From positions 62,001 through 126,000 of the forward strand of contig JACDGL010000008.1 of NCBI GenBank assembly GCA_013815385.1: 64,000 nucleotides of DNA. The letters are read 5' to 3'. The stretch comes from Taibaiella sp. (GTDB lineage Bacteria; Bacteroidota; Bacteroidia; Chitinophagales; Chitinophagaceae). Shown in pieces: positions 27,303 through 36,059 of the stretch (positions are counted from its first letter, which is position 1; each line of letters opens with the position of its first letter). The notes below the pieces were generated by a model, which had not been told where the DNA came from, did not search any database, and saw only the letters and a program-made list of their open reading frames with translations. The translations under genes were made by a program, and so were the position numbers.

Positions 27303-27819
27303 AGGCAAAGCATATTTCTATTTATTGTTGGTCACGTTGCTTCTTGTTGCAGCGTGTAACCAGGAAAAACAACCCTGTGCCCAACCTACCATAGTATCAG
27401 TGAAATTGGGGTGCTATCATCTTATAGCAGACACAAATAATGTAAAAATCTTTGGGGATACCGCGCTACCACATCCTGTATTATCTGTAAGAGATACGGC
27501 AGGAGTCTTTATCAGGTACATATATACACAACCACCGGTAAATAAATTTTCAATTAATCTTTCTTCAGTATCTGATAGCACAGTCTGGACTATCACCCCC
27601 GACACTACCCTACTATCAATATTACCTCCAGATACCTTGGTCTTCCATTATCTGCGGCAGCTTACTTTTATATCCAATTCTTGTGGATACTCCTACAATT
27701 ACAACATCAGGCAGGTAAATACCACACACAATAGCATAGATTCGGTAATTATTGTGAACGCCAGTGTAACCAGTAACGCAAATGTCGAGCATCTTAAGAT
27801 ATATATTCATCACCTGTAG
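27295..27819 (+). CDS. DUF6452-like lipoprotein
   Basis: 174 residues. Lipoprotein signal peptide with lipobox VAAC (Cys near residue 20) after a hydrophobic stretch; the mature protein is beta-rich with several Cys (CAQPTIVSVKLGCYH, SNSCGYSY). Size, Cys pattern and the following DUF6048-like gene fit the DUF6452/DUF6048 pair common in Bacteroidota. Function unknown; probably an envelope protein. Overlaps the neighbours by 8 and 38 nt, so tightly coupled. Confidence 0.72.
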   Translation: MIKGKAYFYLLLVTLLLVAACNQEKQPCAQPTIVSVKLGCYHLIADTNNVKIFGDTALPHPVLSVRDTAGVFIRYIYTQPPVNKFSINLSSVSDSTVWTITPDTTLLSILPPDTLVFHYLRQLTFISNSCGYSYNYNIRQVNTTHNSIDSVIIVNASVTSNANVEHLKIYIHHL

Positions 27820-28489
27820 CTTACTGCTGATGCTGAATTCAGCATATGGGCAAAATGCAACAGATACAGCCGCTGATGCCCCTGTAATTAAGTTAAAGGA
27901 TAGCGCTTCGCACCAGCTATGTGGTGCCATAGATATTTTCCAGCCTATAATGAATCACGTTTTGAATTATCGGGAAGGCTATGAGTTCGAAGCAGATTAT
28001 TATGTAAAGAATGAAGTATATGGTGTAGTGGAAGGTGGCTGGGGTAACGCACATTTTAAAAGTGACAAACTGGACTATACAAGCAGCAATAGTTTCTTTC
28101 GTGTCGGGTTTAATAAAAGCCTGCTACCCAGAGTAACAAAAAGTGATTGGGATATGGTATTCATAGGCCTGCGCTATGCTATGGGCTTTGTACAACGCAG
28201 CACTGCTACCTATACTATAGTTGATAGTTTATGGGGCAATACGACCGGCACTAAACCTTCAGCTTCTTTCGTAGGGTACTGGGCAGAAATAACAGGTGGT
28301 ATGCGCGTAGAATTGGCAAAGAATTTTTTTGTGGGATATAATATCCGCGGGAAGTTTTTGTTAAGCCAGAAAGCATTCCAGACATTGGCTCCTGTATATG
28401 TAGCAGGCTATGGCCGCGGTGATAAGAACAGTATATTTGATTTTAATTTTTATCTCACCTATGCGCTCCGCTGGAAGAGGCATGTGTAA
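27782..28489 (+). CDS. DUF6048-like outer-membrane beta-barrel protein
   Basis: 235 residues. Signal peptide MSSILRYIFITCSLLLMLNSAYGQ; then alternating amphipathic strands (YYVKNEVYGVVEGGWGNAHF, FFRVGFNKSLL, VFIGLRYAMGF, VGYWAEITGGMRVEL, FFVGYNIRGKFLLS, FNFYLTYALRWKRHV) typical of an 8-10 strand barrel. Starts 38 nt inside the DUF6452-like gene. It ends on the base before the convergent DUF58 gene's stop codon, with no spacer. Confidence 0.75.
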   Translation: MSSILRYIFITCSLLLMLNSAYGQNATDTAADAPVIKLKDSASHQLCGAIDIFQPIMNHVLNYREGYEFEADYYVKNEVYGVVEGGWGNAHFKSDKLDYTSSNSFFRVGFNKSLLPRVTKSDWDMVFIGLRYAMGFVQRSTATYTIVDSLWGNTTGTKPSASFVGYWAEITGGMRVELAKNFFVGYNIRGKFLLSQKAFQTLAPVYVAGYGRGDKNSIFDFNFYLTYALRWKRHV

Positions 28490-29872
28490 TTACAAAATCC
28501 CTGAAACCACACTACTCTTCTTCAGTAGCATTTCAATTTCTTTTTCTCTTTTCTGTATCTGCAGGCGCATGGGCGAAAACACCCATTTGGTACGCACTTT
28601 ATTCAGCCGGTCTTTGGGCGGTAAAAAAATTATTCTTTTTATCCAGTTCCATGCCACAAAATGACGGAAAACACGAGACAGCTTTACAAAATAAACAACT
28701 GTTGAGCCATCACATTTTTCCAGTACTGCGCTCAATTCATTAATATCGGTAATGGAAGAGATACACAATATAGCTCCTTGCCGTGGGTTAAAATATTCTG
28801 ATACCGGCATATCTTTATGCCAGTTACTGTTACTAATGATCCTTGCGCTTTTTTCAGCTACAGTAGCCTGCTCCGGAATGGTTACAGCCTGGTCGGGTAT
28901 ATAGCGCATCTCCCATTCTTTTTTTGAGAGTGTGTTATATACCGTCCATATATTATTCTTATAATAGTTAAGCATTTCCTTCAGGTAATCATCATTTCCC
29001 CACTTTGCTTTTATATCTGCCTGAAAGGAAGCATAGAAATATAAGTGCGATGCATAGGGTTCAAATAATTCAGGAGTACGTACTACAAGGTCGCGGTTCT
29101 TGGCATATACCTTCCATACTATTCTTCTTACATCATCACCAGCCTCAAAATCCTTATAGTTAAGGTGTTCCCCTTCTACCCTTCTCATTTGCTCTATGCG
29201 CACATCCGTTGTTTCTGTTTTTTTAGGAAACACCTCTTTATCCTCTTCTTTTTGAAGTACAGGCGGCTGATAAAAATGACCTGTTATTTGTTGCGGCACA
29301 GCCAGCGAAAAAAGATGCAGCATATCCTGGAAGTAGAGGATACCTCCTTTCAGTTCATATTCTTTTATATCGGGCAGTAGCAGCCTGCTCTTTCCTGTTA
29401 TCGCCAATCTGCGTATACTGCGGTCTTTACGTTTGTTGGAGAGTAAGGTAAACGTGCTGGTCATTTCTTCATTATCATATACCAGTTTACCTTTCACAAA
29501 TCCCAATATTGGCCTTATCACCCCTTGTAGGGTAGCATTAATGTATAGCCTTGCTTCTTTGCCTTTATGTGCTTCGGTTGCAAATGCCACATTCAGCTTA
29601 TAGTTCTTACTATGCCGCAGCCATAAGTAATAGGCCCAGCTTACAATAGTGCTCAGTACGGAGAGCCCTGCCACTGCCAGCGCGAACCAGAATGCCATCT
29701 TGCTCATTAAAAGTATAAAAGGCAGGAATGGTGATGGTGTATCTTTGGGTGTTTGCTGATATAGTAACCGGTAAGCGCCATAGGCTGCCGCTATACAAAA
29801 CAATGTATTGACCGTAAACGGGAAATATTGAAAATAATATCTGATCAGCCATTTTATCCTCTTCCACTTCAT
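28490..29872 (-). CDS. DUF58 domain protein with two N-terminal membrane helices
   Basis: 460 residues. Membrane segments near 13-35 and 50-80, then a beta-rich region and the DUF58 signature NYKDFEAGDDVRRIVWKVYA near 235-255 followed by RDLVVRTPE. DUF58 proteins usually partner with MoxR AAA ATPases; no moxR is present nearby. The vWA-like metal site is not obvious after the signature. 26 bp downstream of the monooxygenase gene, likely co-transcribed. Confidence 0.8.
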   Translation of the reverse strand: MKWKRIKWLIRYYFQYFPFTVNTLFCIAAAYGAYRLLYQQTPKDTPSPFLPFILLMSKMAFWFALAVAGLSVLSTIVSWAYYLWLRHSKNYKLNVAFATEAHKGKEARLYINATLQGVIRPILGFVKGKLVYDNEEMTSTFTLLSNKRKDRSIRRLAITGKSRLLLPDIKEYELKGGILYFQDMLHLFSLAVPQQITGHFYQPPVLQKEEDKEVFPKKTETTDVRIEQMRRVEGEHLNYKDFEAGDDVRRIVWKVYAKNRDLVVRTPELFEPYASHLYFYASFQADIKAKWGNDDYLKEMLNYYKNNIWTVYNTLSKKEWEMRYIPDQAVTIPEQATVAEKSARIISNSNWHKDMPVSEYFNPRQGAILCISSITDINELSAVLEKCDGSTVVYFVKLSRVFRHFVAWNWIKRIIFLPPKDRLNKVRTKWVFSPMRLQIQKREKEIEMLLKKSSVVSGIL

Positions 29873-29898
29873 TGTTCTTCCCTTACTCTATTGGTCTT

Positions 29899-31473
29899 CT
29901 AATGCTTTATTATTACTTTCTTTGTTAGCATTCCACCAGCTATGTTTACACTCAGTATATATATGCCAGTTGGTATATCCGCAACATTATAATATTCAGC
30001 AGTGTAGCCTTGCTGCATCATTCCTTTTTTAATGGTATGCATTACCCTGCCATCTGTAGAAACAAGGTTTATCATCCCCTCTGTATTCGATTCCGAATAA
30101 TACTTAACCGCTAATAATTGGTTAGCCGGATCAGGATATGGATCAAAGAGCTGGAAACCTCGATAGTAATTTAACGGGGTAATACCCACCGGTGTTGTGC
30201 TGTCTATTTTTATATTTTCATCGCCTGGCATATAAGGGGTGAAAACGAAGTACACCAGCATCATCTCATCAGTAGTTTGTTCACCTCCCGATACATCTTT
30301 TGGTGGGCTGCTTGGATTGTCCAGGTTTCCAATAGTATTATCGTAGTAGGCGCTGGCATATAAGTCGGAATTTGCTGGCACTTTTATCAGGTTTCTGAAT
30401 GAATAAAACCCTTGCCAGTGAAAGTCCCAGTTGTTAACTCTTATGTACCGCTGTGTATCGCCCGCGGGAGTTACACCCCAGCTTCTTATGTTTTTGCCAA
30501 TAAGATGCATGTGCGGTGCTATACCCAGTAATGATATATCTATAGGAGGTACTACAAGATGCTCTGTAAAGGTACGGGTAGTATTTGCAGGTATAAATAA
30601 TGGTGAATCAATATTGGTTACATAATTCAGTGCCGGTTGTATTGACAAATTGCGTATACCAGTTGAGGTGGGAGAAAAGAAGAAATGTACTTCAGTGCTA
30701 TCTGTCTGTCCGCTGGTGCCTTTTGGATAATGTATCTGTAGTACTATATCTGCATGTTTAGGCAACCTTATGCCAAATCCCAATGGTGATTGTACCGGAG
30801 CACCCCCAGGCACCCAGCCACCTAACATTATTGCTTTATTCGTCCCTACCCCGCCAAAGTTTACATATCCGGGCTCCGGTGTCAGGGAATCAAGATGCCT
30901 GCATATGCCTGTAGTATCCGCAAATACTAATACATGATGCACAATACCGCGATTTCCCGGTACTGCCTCAAATGCTGTTATATATTTATCTACTGTAGTA
31001 CCGCTTGGTAGCACAAAACATTGGTAAACGTCATTTGTACTCGCTGTACTGGTATAGGCAGGAATTTTGGCTATAAGATCGGGGGTGCCTGGCAGGTCAC
31101 CCTTATTGCTGAATATTGGCTGTGGTGGTGCCAGTGCCGGATCACCTTCTTTTGCACCGTTATTTACCCAGTTTTCAATAGTATTTATTTCAGCAGAGCT
31201 AAGTAACCGTTCATGGGCCAGACGGCTATATTTCGGATCAGGTGGCCAGGGCGGCATTTTCCCGCTTTTTACATCTGCAAGCATTGATGTAGCGTTAGCA
31301 AATGCATTACTATAGTTCATTAATGCAAAGGGGGCTATACCCCCGCTCTTATGGCAACTGGCGCAATGATTATAGATTATTGGCGCAACATCTGTGCTCC
31401 ATACCTTAGATTGCGCAAATGCATAACTATTCAATAGCACGCATGCTAATGTGAGGGTAAACGTTCTGAACAT
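29899..31473 (-). CDS. Cytochrome c / PHM-like dicopper monooxygenase fusion with T9SS tail
   Basis: 524 residues. Signal peptide 1-20. Haem c motif CASCH at 37-41 with the downstream GKMPPWPPDP Met loop. Residues about 145-420 match the copper type II, ascorbate-dependent monooxygenase (peptidylglycine hydroxylating/dopamine beta) fold: paired H179-H180 and H248 as CuH ligands; H321, H323 (HMH) and M404 or M405 (DEMML) as CuM ligands. All six metal ligands are thus present. The last 75 residues are a T9SS type A sorting tail. Exported; substrate unknown. The haem may feed electrons in place of ascorbate (inference). A -7 box lies at 31493. Confidence 0.82.
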   Translation of the reverse strand: MFRTFTLTLACVLLNSYAFAQSKVWSTDVAPIIYNHCASCHKSGGIAPFALMNYSNAFANATSMLADVKSGKMPPWPPDPKYSRLAHERLLSSAEINTIENWVNNGAKEGDPALAPPQPIFSNKGDLPGTPDLIAKIPAYTSTASTNDVYQCFVLPSGTTVDKYITAFEAVPGNRGIVHHVLVFADTTGICRHLDSLTPEPGYVNFGGVGTNKAIMLGGWVPGGAPVQSPLGFGIRLPKHADIVLQIHYPKGTSGQTDSTEVHFFFSPTSTGIRNLSIQPALNYVTNIDSPLFIPANTTRTFTEHLVVPPIDISLLGIAPHMHLIGKNIRSWGVTPAGDTQRYIRVNNWDFHWQGFYSFRNLIKVPANSDLYASAYYDNTIGNLDNPSSPPKDVSGGEQTTDEMMLVYFVFTPYMPGDENIKIDSTTPVGITPLNYYRGFQLFDPYPDPANQLLAVKYYSESNTEGMINLVSTDGRVMHTIKKGMMQQGYTAEYYNVADIPTGIYILSVNIAGGMLTKKVIIKH

Positions 31474-31492
31474 TGCAGTGAATTGGTATATT

Positions 31493-31500
31493 CAAATATA
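31493..31500 (-). promoter_or_regulatory. -7 element (TATATTTG) for the monooxygenase gene
   Basis: Minus-strand TAnnTTTG ending 19 nt before the ATG at 31473; no -33 at normal spacing. Confidence 0.5.
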
Positions 31501-31719
31501 AATGAATAATGGATAACTAATACTTAAATATTTGCAAATACAATGATTTTATTTCCTAATATATTTCAAGTATACGCATAACAATAAAACAATATATAGT
31601 GATTGCTTTATACATTTATGCCTTATTTATCTTAATTTAGAAAATATTAAGGCTGTTTACCCAACTATTTGTAAAATAGCACAGTCTTTCTAATCGGACA
31701 TTAATTAATAACCCGTTAC

Positions 31720-32295
31720 TTGCCTATAGCTTTGGCATATACAGTACCTGGTCAAACCAGTGAGCTCGAAGAGCTTATTCAGGGGTGCATTCGTAACGAA
31801 CGAAGCGCGCAGGAGAAATTATATCGGCTTTTTTACCCAAGAATGATGGCGGTGATACGCAGGTATATTGATCACGAAGAGCAGGCAGAGGAAGTATTGA
31901 ATAATGGTTATTTGCGGGCTTTTCAGAAGATTGGGCAATATACATTTCAAGGGTCTTTTGAAGGTTGGCTGCGCAAAATTGTTTTCCATGCAGTTTCAGA
32001 CTATGTAAAACAAAACATACGGTATAAAGAAAAGGTCTTGTTGATAGAGAAGGATCAGTATGTAAATAAAGACCATGCAGACAGGCTTTATTACAACGAG
32101 TTGCTGGAGATGGTGCAATTATTACCAGGCGCTACCCGTATGGTATTTAATATGTACGTAATGGATGGTTTTTCGCACAAGGAGATCAGTAAAGGATTAG
32201 GTATTAGTGAAGGAACATCAAAATGGCACCTTTCTGAAGCCAGAAGGGTACTTAAGGATAAAATAGAGAAACAACAATTACATCTTACAAAATAA
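31720..32295 (+). CDS. ECF-type RNA polymerase sigma factor
   Basis: 191 residues with region 2 near 25-90 (EKLYRLFYPRMMAVIRRYI, EEVLNNGYLRAFQKIGQYTFQGSFEGWLRKIV) and region 4 near 125-180 (LPGATRMVFNMYVMDGFSHKEI, GISEGTSKWHLSEARRVLK). Lacks region 3, as ECF sigmas do. No ATG is available; the start is TTG at 31720 or 31732. A TAGCTTTG motif at 31727-31734 lies just inside this start, so the true start or promoter deserves mapping. Followed 24 bp later by its likely membrane regulator. Confidence 0.9.
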   Translation: MPIALAYTVPGQTSELEELIQGCIRNERSAQEKLYRLFYPRMMAVIRRYIDHEEQAEEVLNNGYLRAFQKIGQYTFQGSFEGWLRKIVFHAVSDYVKQNIRYKEKVLLIEKDQYVNKDHADRLYYNELLEMVQLLPGATRMVFNMYVMDGFSHKEISKGLGISEGTSKWHLSEARRVLKDKIEKQQLHLTK

Positions 32296-32319
32296 AAACT
32301 TTATCCGGTGGATAAAAAC

Positions 32320-34224
32320 ATGACAAATATTGATGATCTGTTCAGGCAAAGGCTTGGAGGCGGCGAAGAGAAAGAGCGCTCCGGAGCCTGGAGTCGCATG
32401 AAAGCACTCCTTGATGAACAAGAAGGCAAAAAGATACCGGGAGGTATTAGTTGGCGCCGCATGATGGGTTACCTGACTGGCTTAGTAATACTTGGCGGGG
32501 TTAGTGTAGGTGGGTACGAAATGCTCAATGCAGAACATACAACCTCTTCTCCCGGCAATATGGCCGTAGCATCAAATAACGGTAGTGGCGTAGCTGGCTC
32601 TGCAGGTATCACTCACATCGGCTCTAACTCATCACAAACTCCATCATCTTCCCCTGCAGTAGTATCAAGCATCACTTCAGTTGTTGAAAAGCACCTTGCA
32701 AATACAGATAATAATTTAGCCCCGGTTCACCACAATAAAAAATCATCTTCAACTTTACTTGCCAGTAACACACTTGTAACCAGAACAAGAGGTTCTAAGA
32801 CTATTACTCCTTTAAATGAAGATAAAGAGGCCACAAAAGAATTTACTGATCAGAATGCCGGAACAAAAAACACTACAGTTAATATAGCTACTAACAATAG
32901 CACATCTACATCTGTTAAAAATACCCACAACACAAAAGATGCTGGTAACAAGGACATGCTGACAAATAATCAAGCAGCAACAACTGTTAACAACAGAGAA
33001 GACAAGAATCTTAATAAGGTTCAGTCGACATCTTCTTCAGCACTTAGTGAAAATACTTACGGATCAGGCACTTCTTCATTAACTCCATTGAAGCCAGACA
33101 ACTCAAAAACAGGCAATCTGGTTTCTGTAAAAGAAGATAATACCAGGAACGATAAGAAATCACTTGCTAATAAAGATTCTATACAGCAATATACAGTGGC
33201 GGAGCACCTTACATACGATGCTGATAACCGCCGGCATGCGTATGAAGCAGATACGGTGAGCAAAGGAAAAGTACCAAACTACCTTGCTGACAATACTAAA
33301 AAGACTGGCAATCTTCCTGACAATACAAATATGCGTTTAGCTAATTCTGTGTCTTCTAATAATACTGAATTAGTAAAGGCCTCACCCATGCTGAATGCTG
33401 CTAAAAATGATAATAGCACAGCTGCAAAGGATGATAAAACCAATGCCTGGAAAAGCGCAAAGGGGCATCATACCAATGGATGGGACTGGGCGAACATTAG
33501 CCAGAAAATAAAAGATTTTGAATACAACATTGGTACAGTTAAAGTTTATCCGGGTCTTATAGGGGGTGTTAATGCAACATTCTTTGGCCCAGTTACTGGT
33601 GGTGGGTTCCACTTAGGCGGTACAGCAGAGTTTGAGATCAGCGATGCCTTTAGTATTATAGCTGAACTAAAATACTTCCAGAGATTTACAAATGGGGTAT
33701 TTAATGATAATTACAATCAGTGGACAGCTACACCTGATGGCACTGGTACAGGAAATTACCTTCATCGTGATACCTTCCAGCATTATTTTAACTACTCCAA
33801 CCTCCATAGTCTGGAACTACCGATCTCTTTGAGATATAAGATCGGTAATTTCTATGTATTCGGCGGGGTTGACCTCATCTACAATTTCGGACTGACACCG
33901 GAAGAGATCAACAGGCAGATAAATCTCGTAGAACCTGCTACACATGTTCCTTCATCCTTCAATTGGCAGGCACAATACGCCAGTGGTCCTAAAGTATCTG
34001 CTACAGATTTCTCTTCCATATTTGGTTTAGGTTACCTGTTAGGTCTTTCTTACGAATTTACACCATCAATACTGGTAGATATGCGGGCTACTCAAATGGT
34101 GTGGGATAATACTAAAACACAGGGCGCCAAGCAGATTTCTACCACCTTGTATCAGAGCCCCTCTATGCAGTTATCTATTATCTACAGACTCAATCATAAA
34201 AAGCAGATACTACCGGAAGATTAG
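32320..34224 (+). CDS. Dma-like dual membrane-spanning anti-sigma factor with outer-membrane barrel
   Basis: 634 residues from the ATG at 32320 (a GTG at 32308 is also possible). Residues 1-45 are cytoplasmic and charged (TNIDDLFRQRL, AWSRMKALLDEQ), the size of a short anti-sigma domain; a single helix at about 48-66 (MMGYLTGLVILGGVSVGGY) crosses the inner membrane; about 70-390 is a Ser/Thr/Asn/Lys-rich disordered spacer; about 404-634 alternates amphipathic strands typical of an outer-membrane barrel (YPGLIGGVNATFF, FSIIAELKYFQRF, LPISLRYKIGNFYVFGGVDL, MQLSIIYRL). The layout equals that of Dma proteins of Bacteroides thetaiotaomicron, which restrain cognate ECF sigmas. Direct anti-sigma activity is inferred. 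Confidence 0.75.
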   Translation: MTNIDDLFRQRLGGGEEKERSGAWSRMKALLDEQEGKKIPGGISWRRMMGYLTGLVILGGVSVGGYEMLNAEHTTSSPGNMAVASNNGSGVAGSAGITHIGSNSSQTPSSSPAVVSSITSVVEKHLANTDNNLAPVHHNKKSSSTLLASNTLVTRTRGSKTITPLNEDKEATKEFTDQNAGTKNTTVNIATNNSTSTSVKNTHNTKDAGNKDMLTNNQAATTVNNREDKNLNKVQSTSSSALSENTYGSGTSSLTPLKPDNSKTGNLVSVKEDNTRNDKKSLANKDSIQQYTVAEHLTYDADNRRHAYEADTVSKGKVPNYLADNTKKTGNLPDNTNMRLANSVSSNNTELVKASPMLNAAKNDNSTAAKDDKTNAWKSAKGHHTNGWDWANISQKIKDFEYNIGTVKVYPGLIGGVNATFFGPVTGGGFHLGGTAEFEISDAFSIIAELKYFQRFTNGVFNDNYNQWTATPDGTGTGNYLHRDTFQHYFNYSNLHSLELPISLRYKIGNFYVFGGVDLIYNFGLTPEEINRQINLVEPATHVPSSFNWQAQYASGPKVSATDFSSIFGLGYLLGLSYEFTPSILVDMRATQMVWDNTKTQGAKQISTTLYQSPSMQLSIIYRLNHKKQILPED

Positions 34225-34225
34225 T

Positions 34226-35011
34226 TTAACCTTTTTCATTGCTCATAGCAATACGTTTCATTTCCTTGGCTACATCGTGGCCAAGAAATTTTTCTATAAT
34301 ACCTTCTATAACATAGATCAATGGGGTAAGCACAATAGCCATTGTAAATTTATATAGGTAGTTTACTAACCCTATGGCTAATACGCGTTGGTAAGACCAG
34401 CCCTTTCCAATCTTAAAGGCTATAAATAATACAACAAAGCTATCAACCATCTGAGATACTATTGTAGACCCGGTAGAACGTAGCCATACCCATTTATTGC
34501 CTGTTACTTTCTTGATCTTATGAAAAATCCATACGTCAACTACCTGGCTCACCAGAAATGCCACCAGGCTACCAGCAATTATCCACATTCCCTGGCCGAA
34601 TACACTATTAAATGCCGCTTGCATATCTGGTACGCCTTCACTTTTTTGGCTACCGATCCAGAACGAAGTTTCAGCAGGGACCTTGATTGCCAGATAGAAC
34701 ATTAGAAAAGCATATGCTATTAACCCTACAGCTATCAATGAAATTCGCTTTACCGCCTTGGGACCATAGTATTCATTCACAACATCGGTCATTACAAATT
34801 CTAATGGCCATAGCAAAACCCCACACGTAAGCGTGATAGTCAAACCATTTTCTCCTAACAAAGAAAAAGGACGCGGTATCATACCAATGATGCGCTCGAG
34901 CGAAAATAATTTCCCCCCTATACATTCGGCTATCAAAGCATTGGCCACAAAAAAAGAACAAAGCAATACGAATAGCCTGGTAGGTTTATCATTCAGTATC
35001 TTATGTATCAT
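34226..35011 (-). CDS. Queuosine precursor transporter (VUT/YhhQ family)
   Basis: 261 residues with six or seven membrane segments. Family features include the early LIAECIGGKLF segment, WPLEFVMTDVVNEYYGPKAVKRI with its acidic and Asn-Glu residues, FLVSQVVDVWIFHKIKK, and WLRSTGSTIVSQMVDSFVV. YhhQ-type members import preQ0/preQ1 or queuine for tRNA queuosine. No queuosine genes or preQ1 riboswitch are visible nearby. Converges with the Dma-like gene, 1 bp apart. Confidence 0.88.
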   Translation of the reverse strand: MIHKILNDKPTRLFVLLCSFFVANALIAECIGGKLFSLERIIGMIPRPFSLLGENGLTITLTCGVLLWPLEFVMTDVVNEYYGPKAVKRISLIAVGLIAYAFLMFYLAIKVPAETSFWIGSQKSEGVPDMQAAFNSVFGQGMWIIAGSLVAFLVSQVVDVWIFHKIKKVTGNKWVWLRSTGSTIVSQMVDSFVVLFIAFKIGKGWSYQRVLAIGLVNYLYKFTMAIVLTPLIYVIEGIIEKFLGHDVAKEMKRIAMSNEKG

Positions 35012-35135
35012 AGATCAAATTTTGCTTGTAGTATGATGCTAAAGTAGGAATTGTTTATTTTTTAAATGATACCTTCTGTATAGATACTGACTATAAGGCA
35101 GGATTTTAGTAAATTAGTAGGCATTATATATTATC

Positions 35136-36059
35136 ATGGACTATAAAGATTATTATAAGGTTTTAGGCGTAGATAAAAAGGCTTCTCAGGATGAGATAAA
35201 GAAAACATATCGTAAGCTGGCTGTAAAGTACCATCCTGATAAAAATCCTAATGATAAAAAATCGGAAGAAAAATTTAAAGAGATCAATGAAGCAAACGAT
35301 GTGCTTGGTGATGCCACCAAGAGAAAAAAATATGACGAATTAGGAGCTAACTGGCAAAATTATCAGAAACAAGGAGGCAACCCGAGTGATTATGATTTCT
35401 CTCAGTGGGCGCAACAGGGACGTGGAGCAGGAGGGCATCGTACTGAATATTATGGGGGTGAAGAAGAGGGGTTTTCTGATTTTTTTGAAACAATTTTTGG
35501 CCGTGGACGTGGTGGTGGTAGAGGGCAACAACGGTCGTACCAGGCACGGGGTGAAGACTTGCAGGCAGAAACCGACCTTACTATTCACGAAGCCTTTAAT
35601 GGAACAACCAGGCAATTAAATCTGCGTGGGCAAATGCTGAACCTGAAATTAAAACCAGGCATTAGTGATGGGCAGATACTACGTATGAAAGGTAAGGGGG
35701 GACAGGGAATTAATGGTGGTGAAAACGGTGATCTGTTCATAACTATACATGTGAGGAATGATGCGCAATATGAGCGCAGAGGGGACCATTTATATTTTGA
35801 CCAGCCTATAGATATCTATACCGCTACACTGGGCGGCAAGCTGCCGGTAGGTACTATAGACGGGAAAACCTTAAATATTAATATACCTGCCGGTACCGAC
35901 AGCGCACAAACTTTCAGGCTGAAGGAAATGGGAATGCCTGTTTACAACAGCACTAAACAACGCGGCGACGCCTATGTACGCGTAATGATACAGACACCCA
36001 AGAACCTCACTAAAGAAGAAAAAGATCTGTTCGAAAAACTGGCCACTATCCGAAAGTGA
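35136..36059 (+). CDS. DnaJ-like co-chaperone without zinc finger (CbpA type)
   Basis: 307 residues. J domain 1-70 with HPD at 33-35, Gly/Arg-rich linker at about 95-130, and C-terminal substrate-binding domains at about 135-300 ([41 protein letters not shown]). There is no CxxCxGxG cluster, so it is CbpA-type rather than full DnaJ. Would stimulate DnaK ATPase. Its stop codon abuts that of the convergent LTA synthase-like gene. Confidence 0.92.
   Translation: MDYKDYYKVLGVDKKASQDEIKKTYRKLAVKYHPDKNPNDKKSEEKFKEINEANDVLGDATKRKKYDELGANWQNYQKQGGNPSDYDFSQWAQQGRGAGGHRTEYYGGEEEGFSDFFETIFGRGRGGGRGQQRSYQARGEDLQAETDLTIHEAFNGTTRQLNLRGQMLNLKLKPGISDGQILRMKGKGGQGINGGENGDLFITIHVRNDAQYERRGDHLYFDQPIDIYTATLGGKLPVGTIDGKTLNINIPAGTDSAQTFRLKEMGMPVYNSTKQRGDAYVRVMIQTPKNLTKEEKDLFEKLATIRK

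Noticed and set aside
30431-31315. Plus-strand frames within the monooxygenase region
   Set aside because: Antisense to a gene with all catalytic ligands intact; no start context or domain.
34226-35135. preQ1 riboswitch upstream of the queuosine precursor transporter
   Set aside because: The leader (35012-35135) shows no preQ1 aptamer-like hairpin with an A-rich tail.
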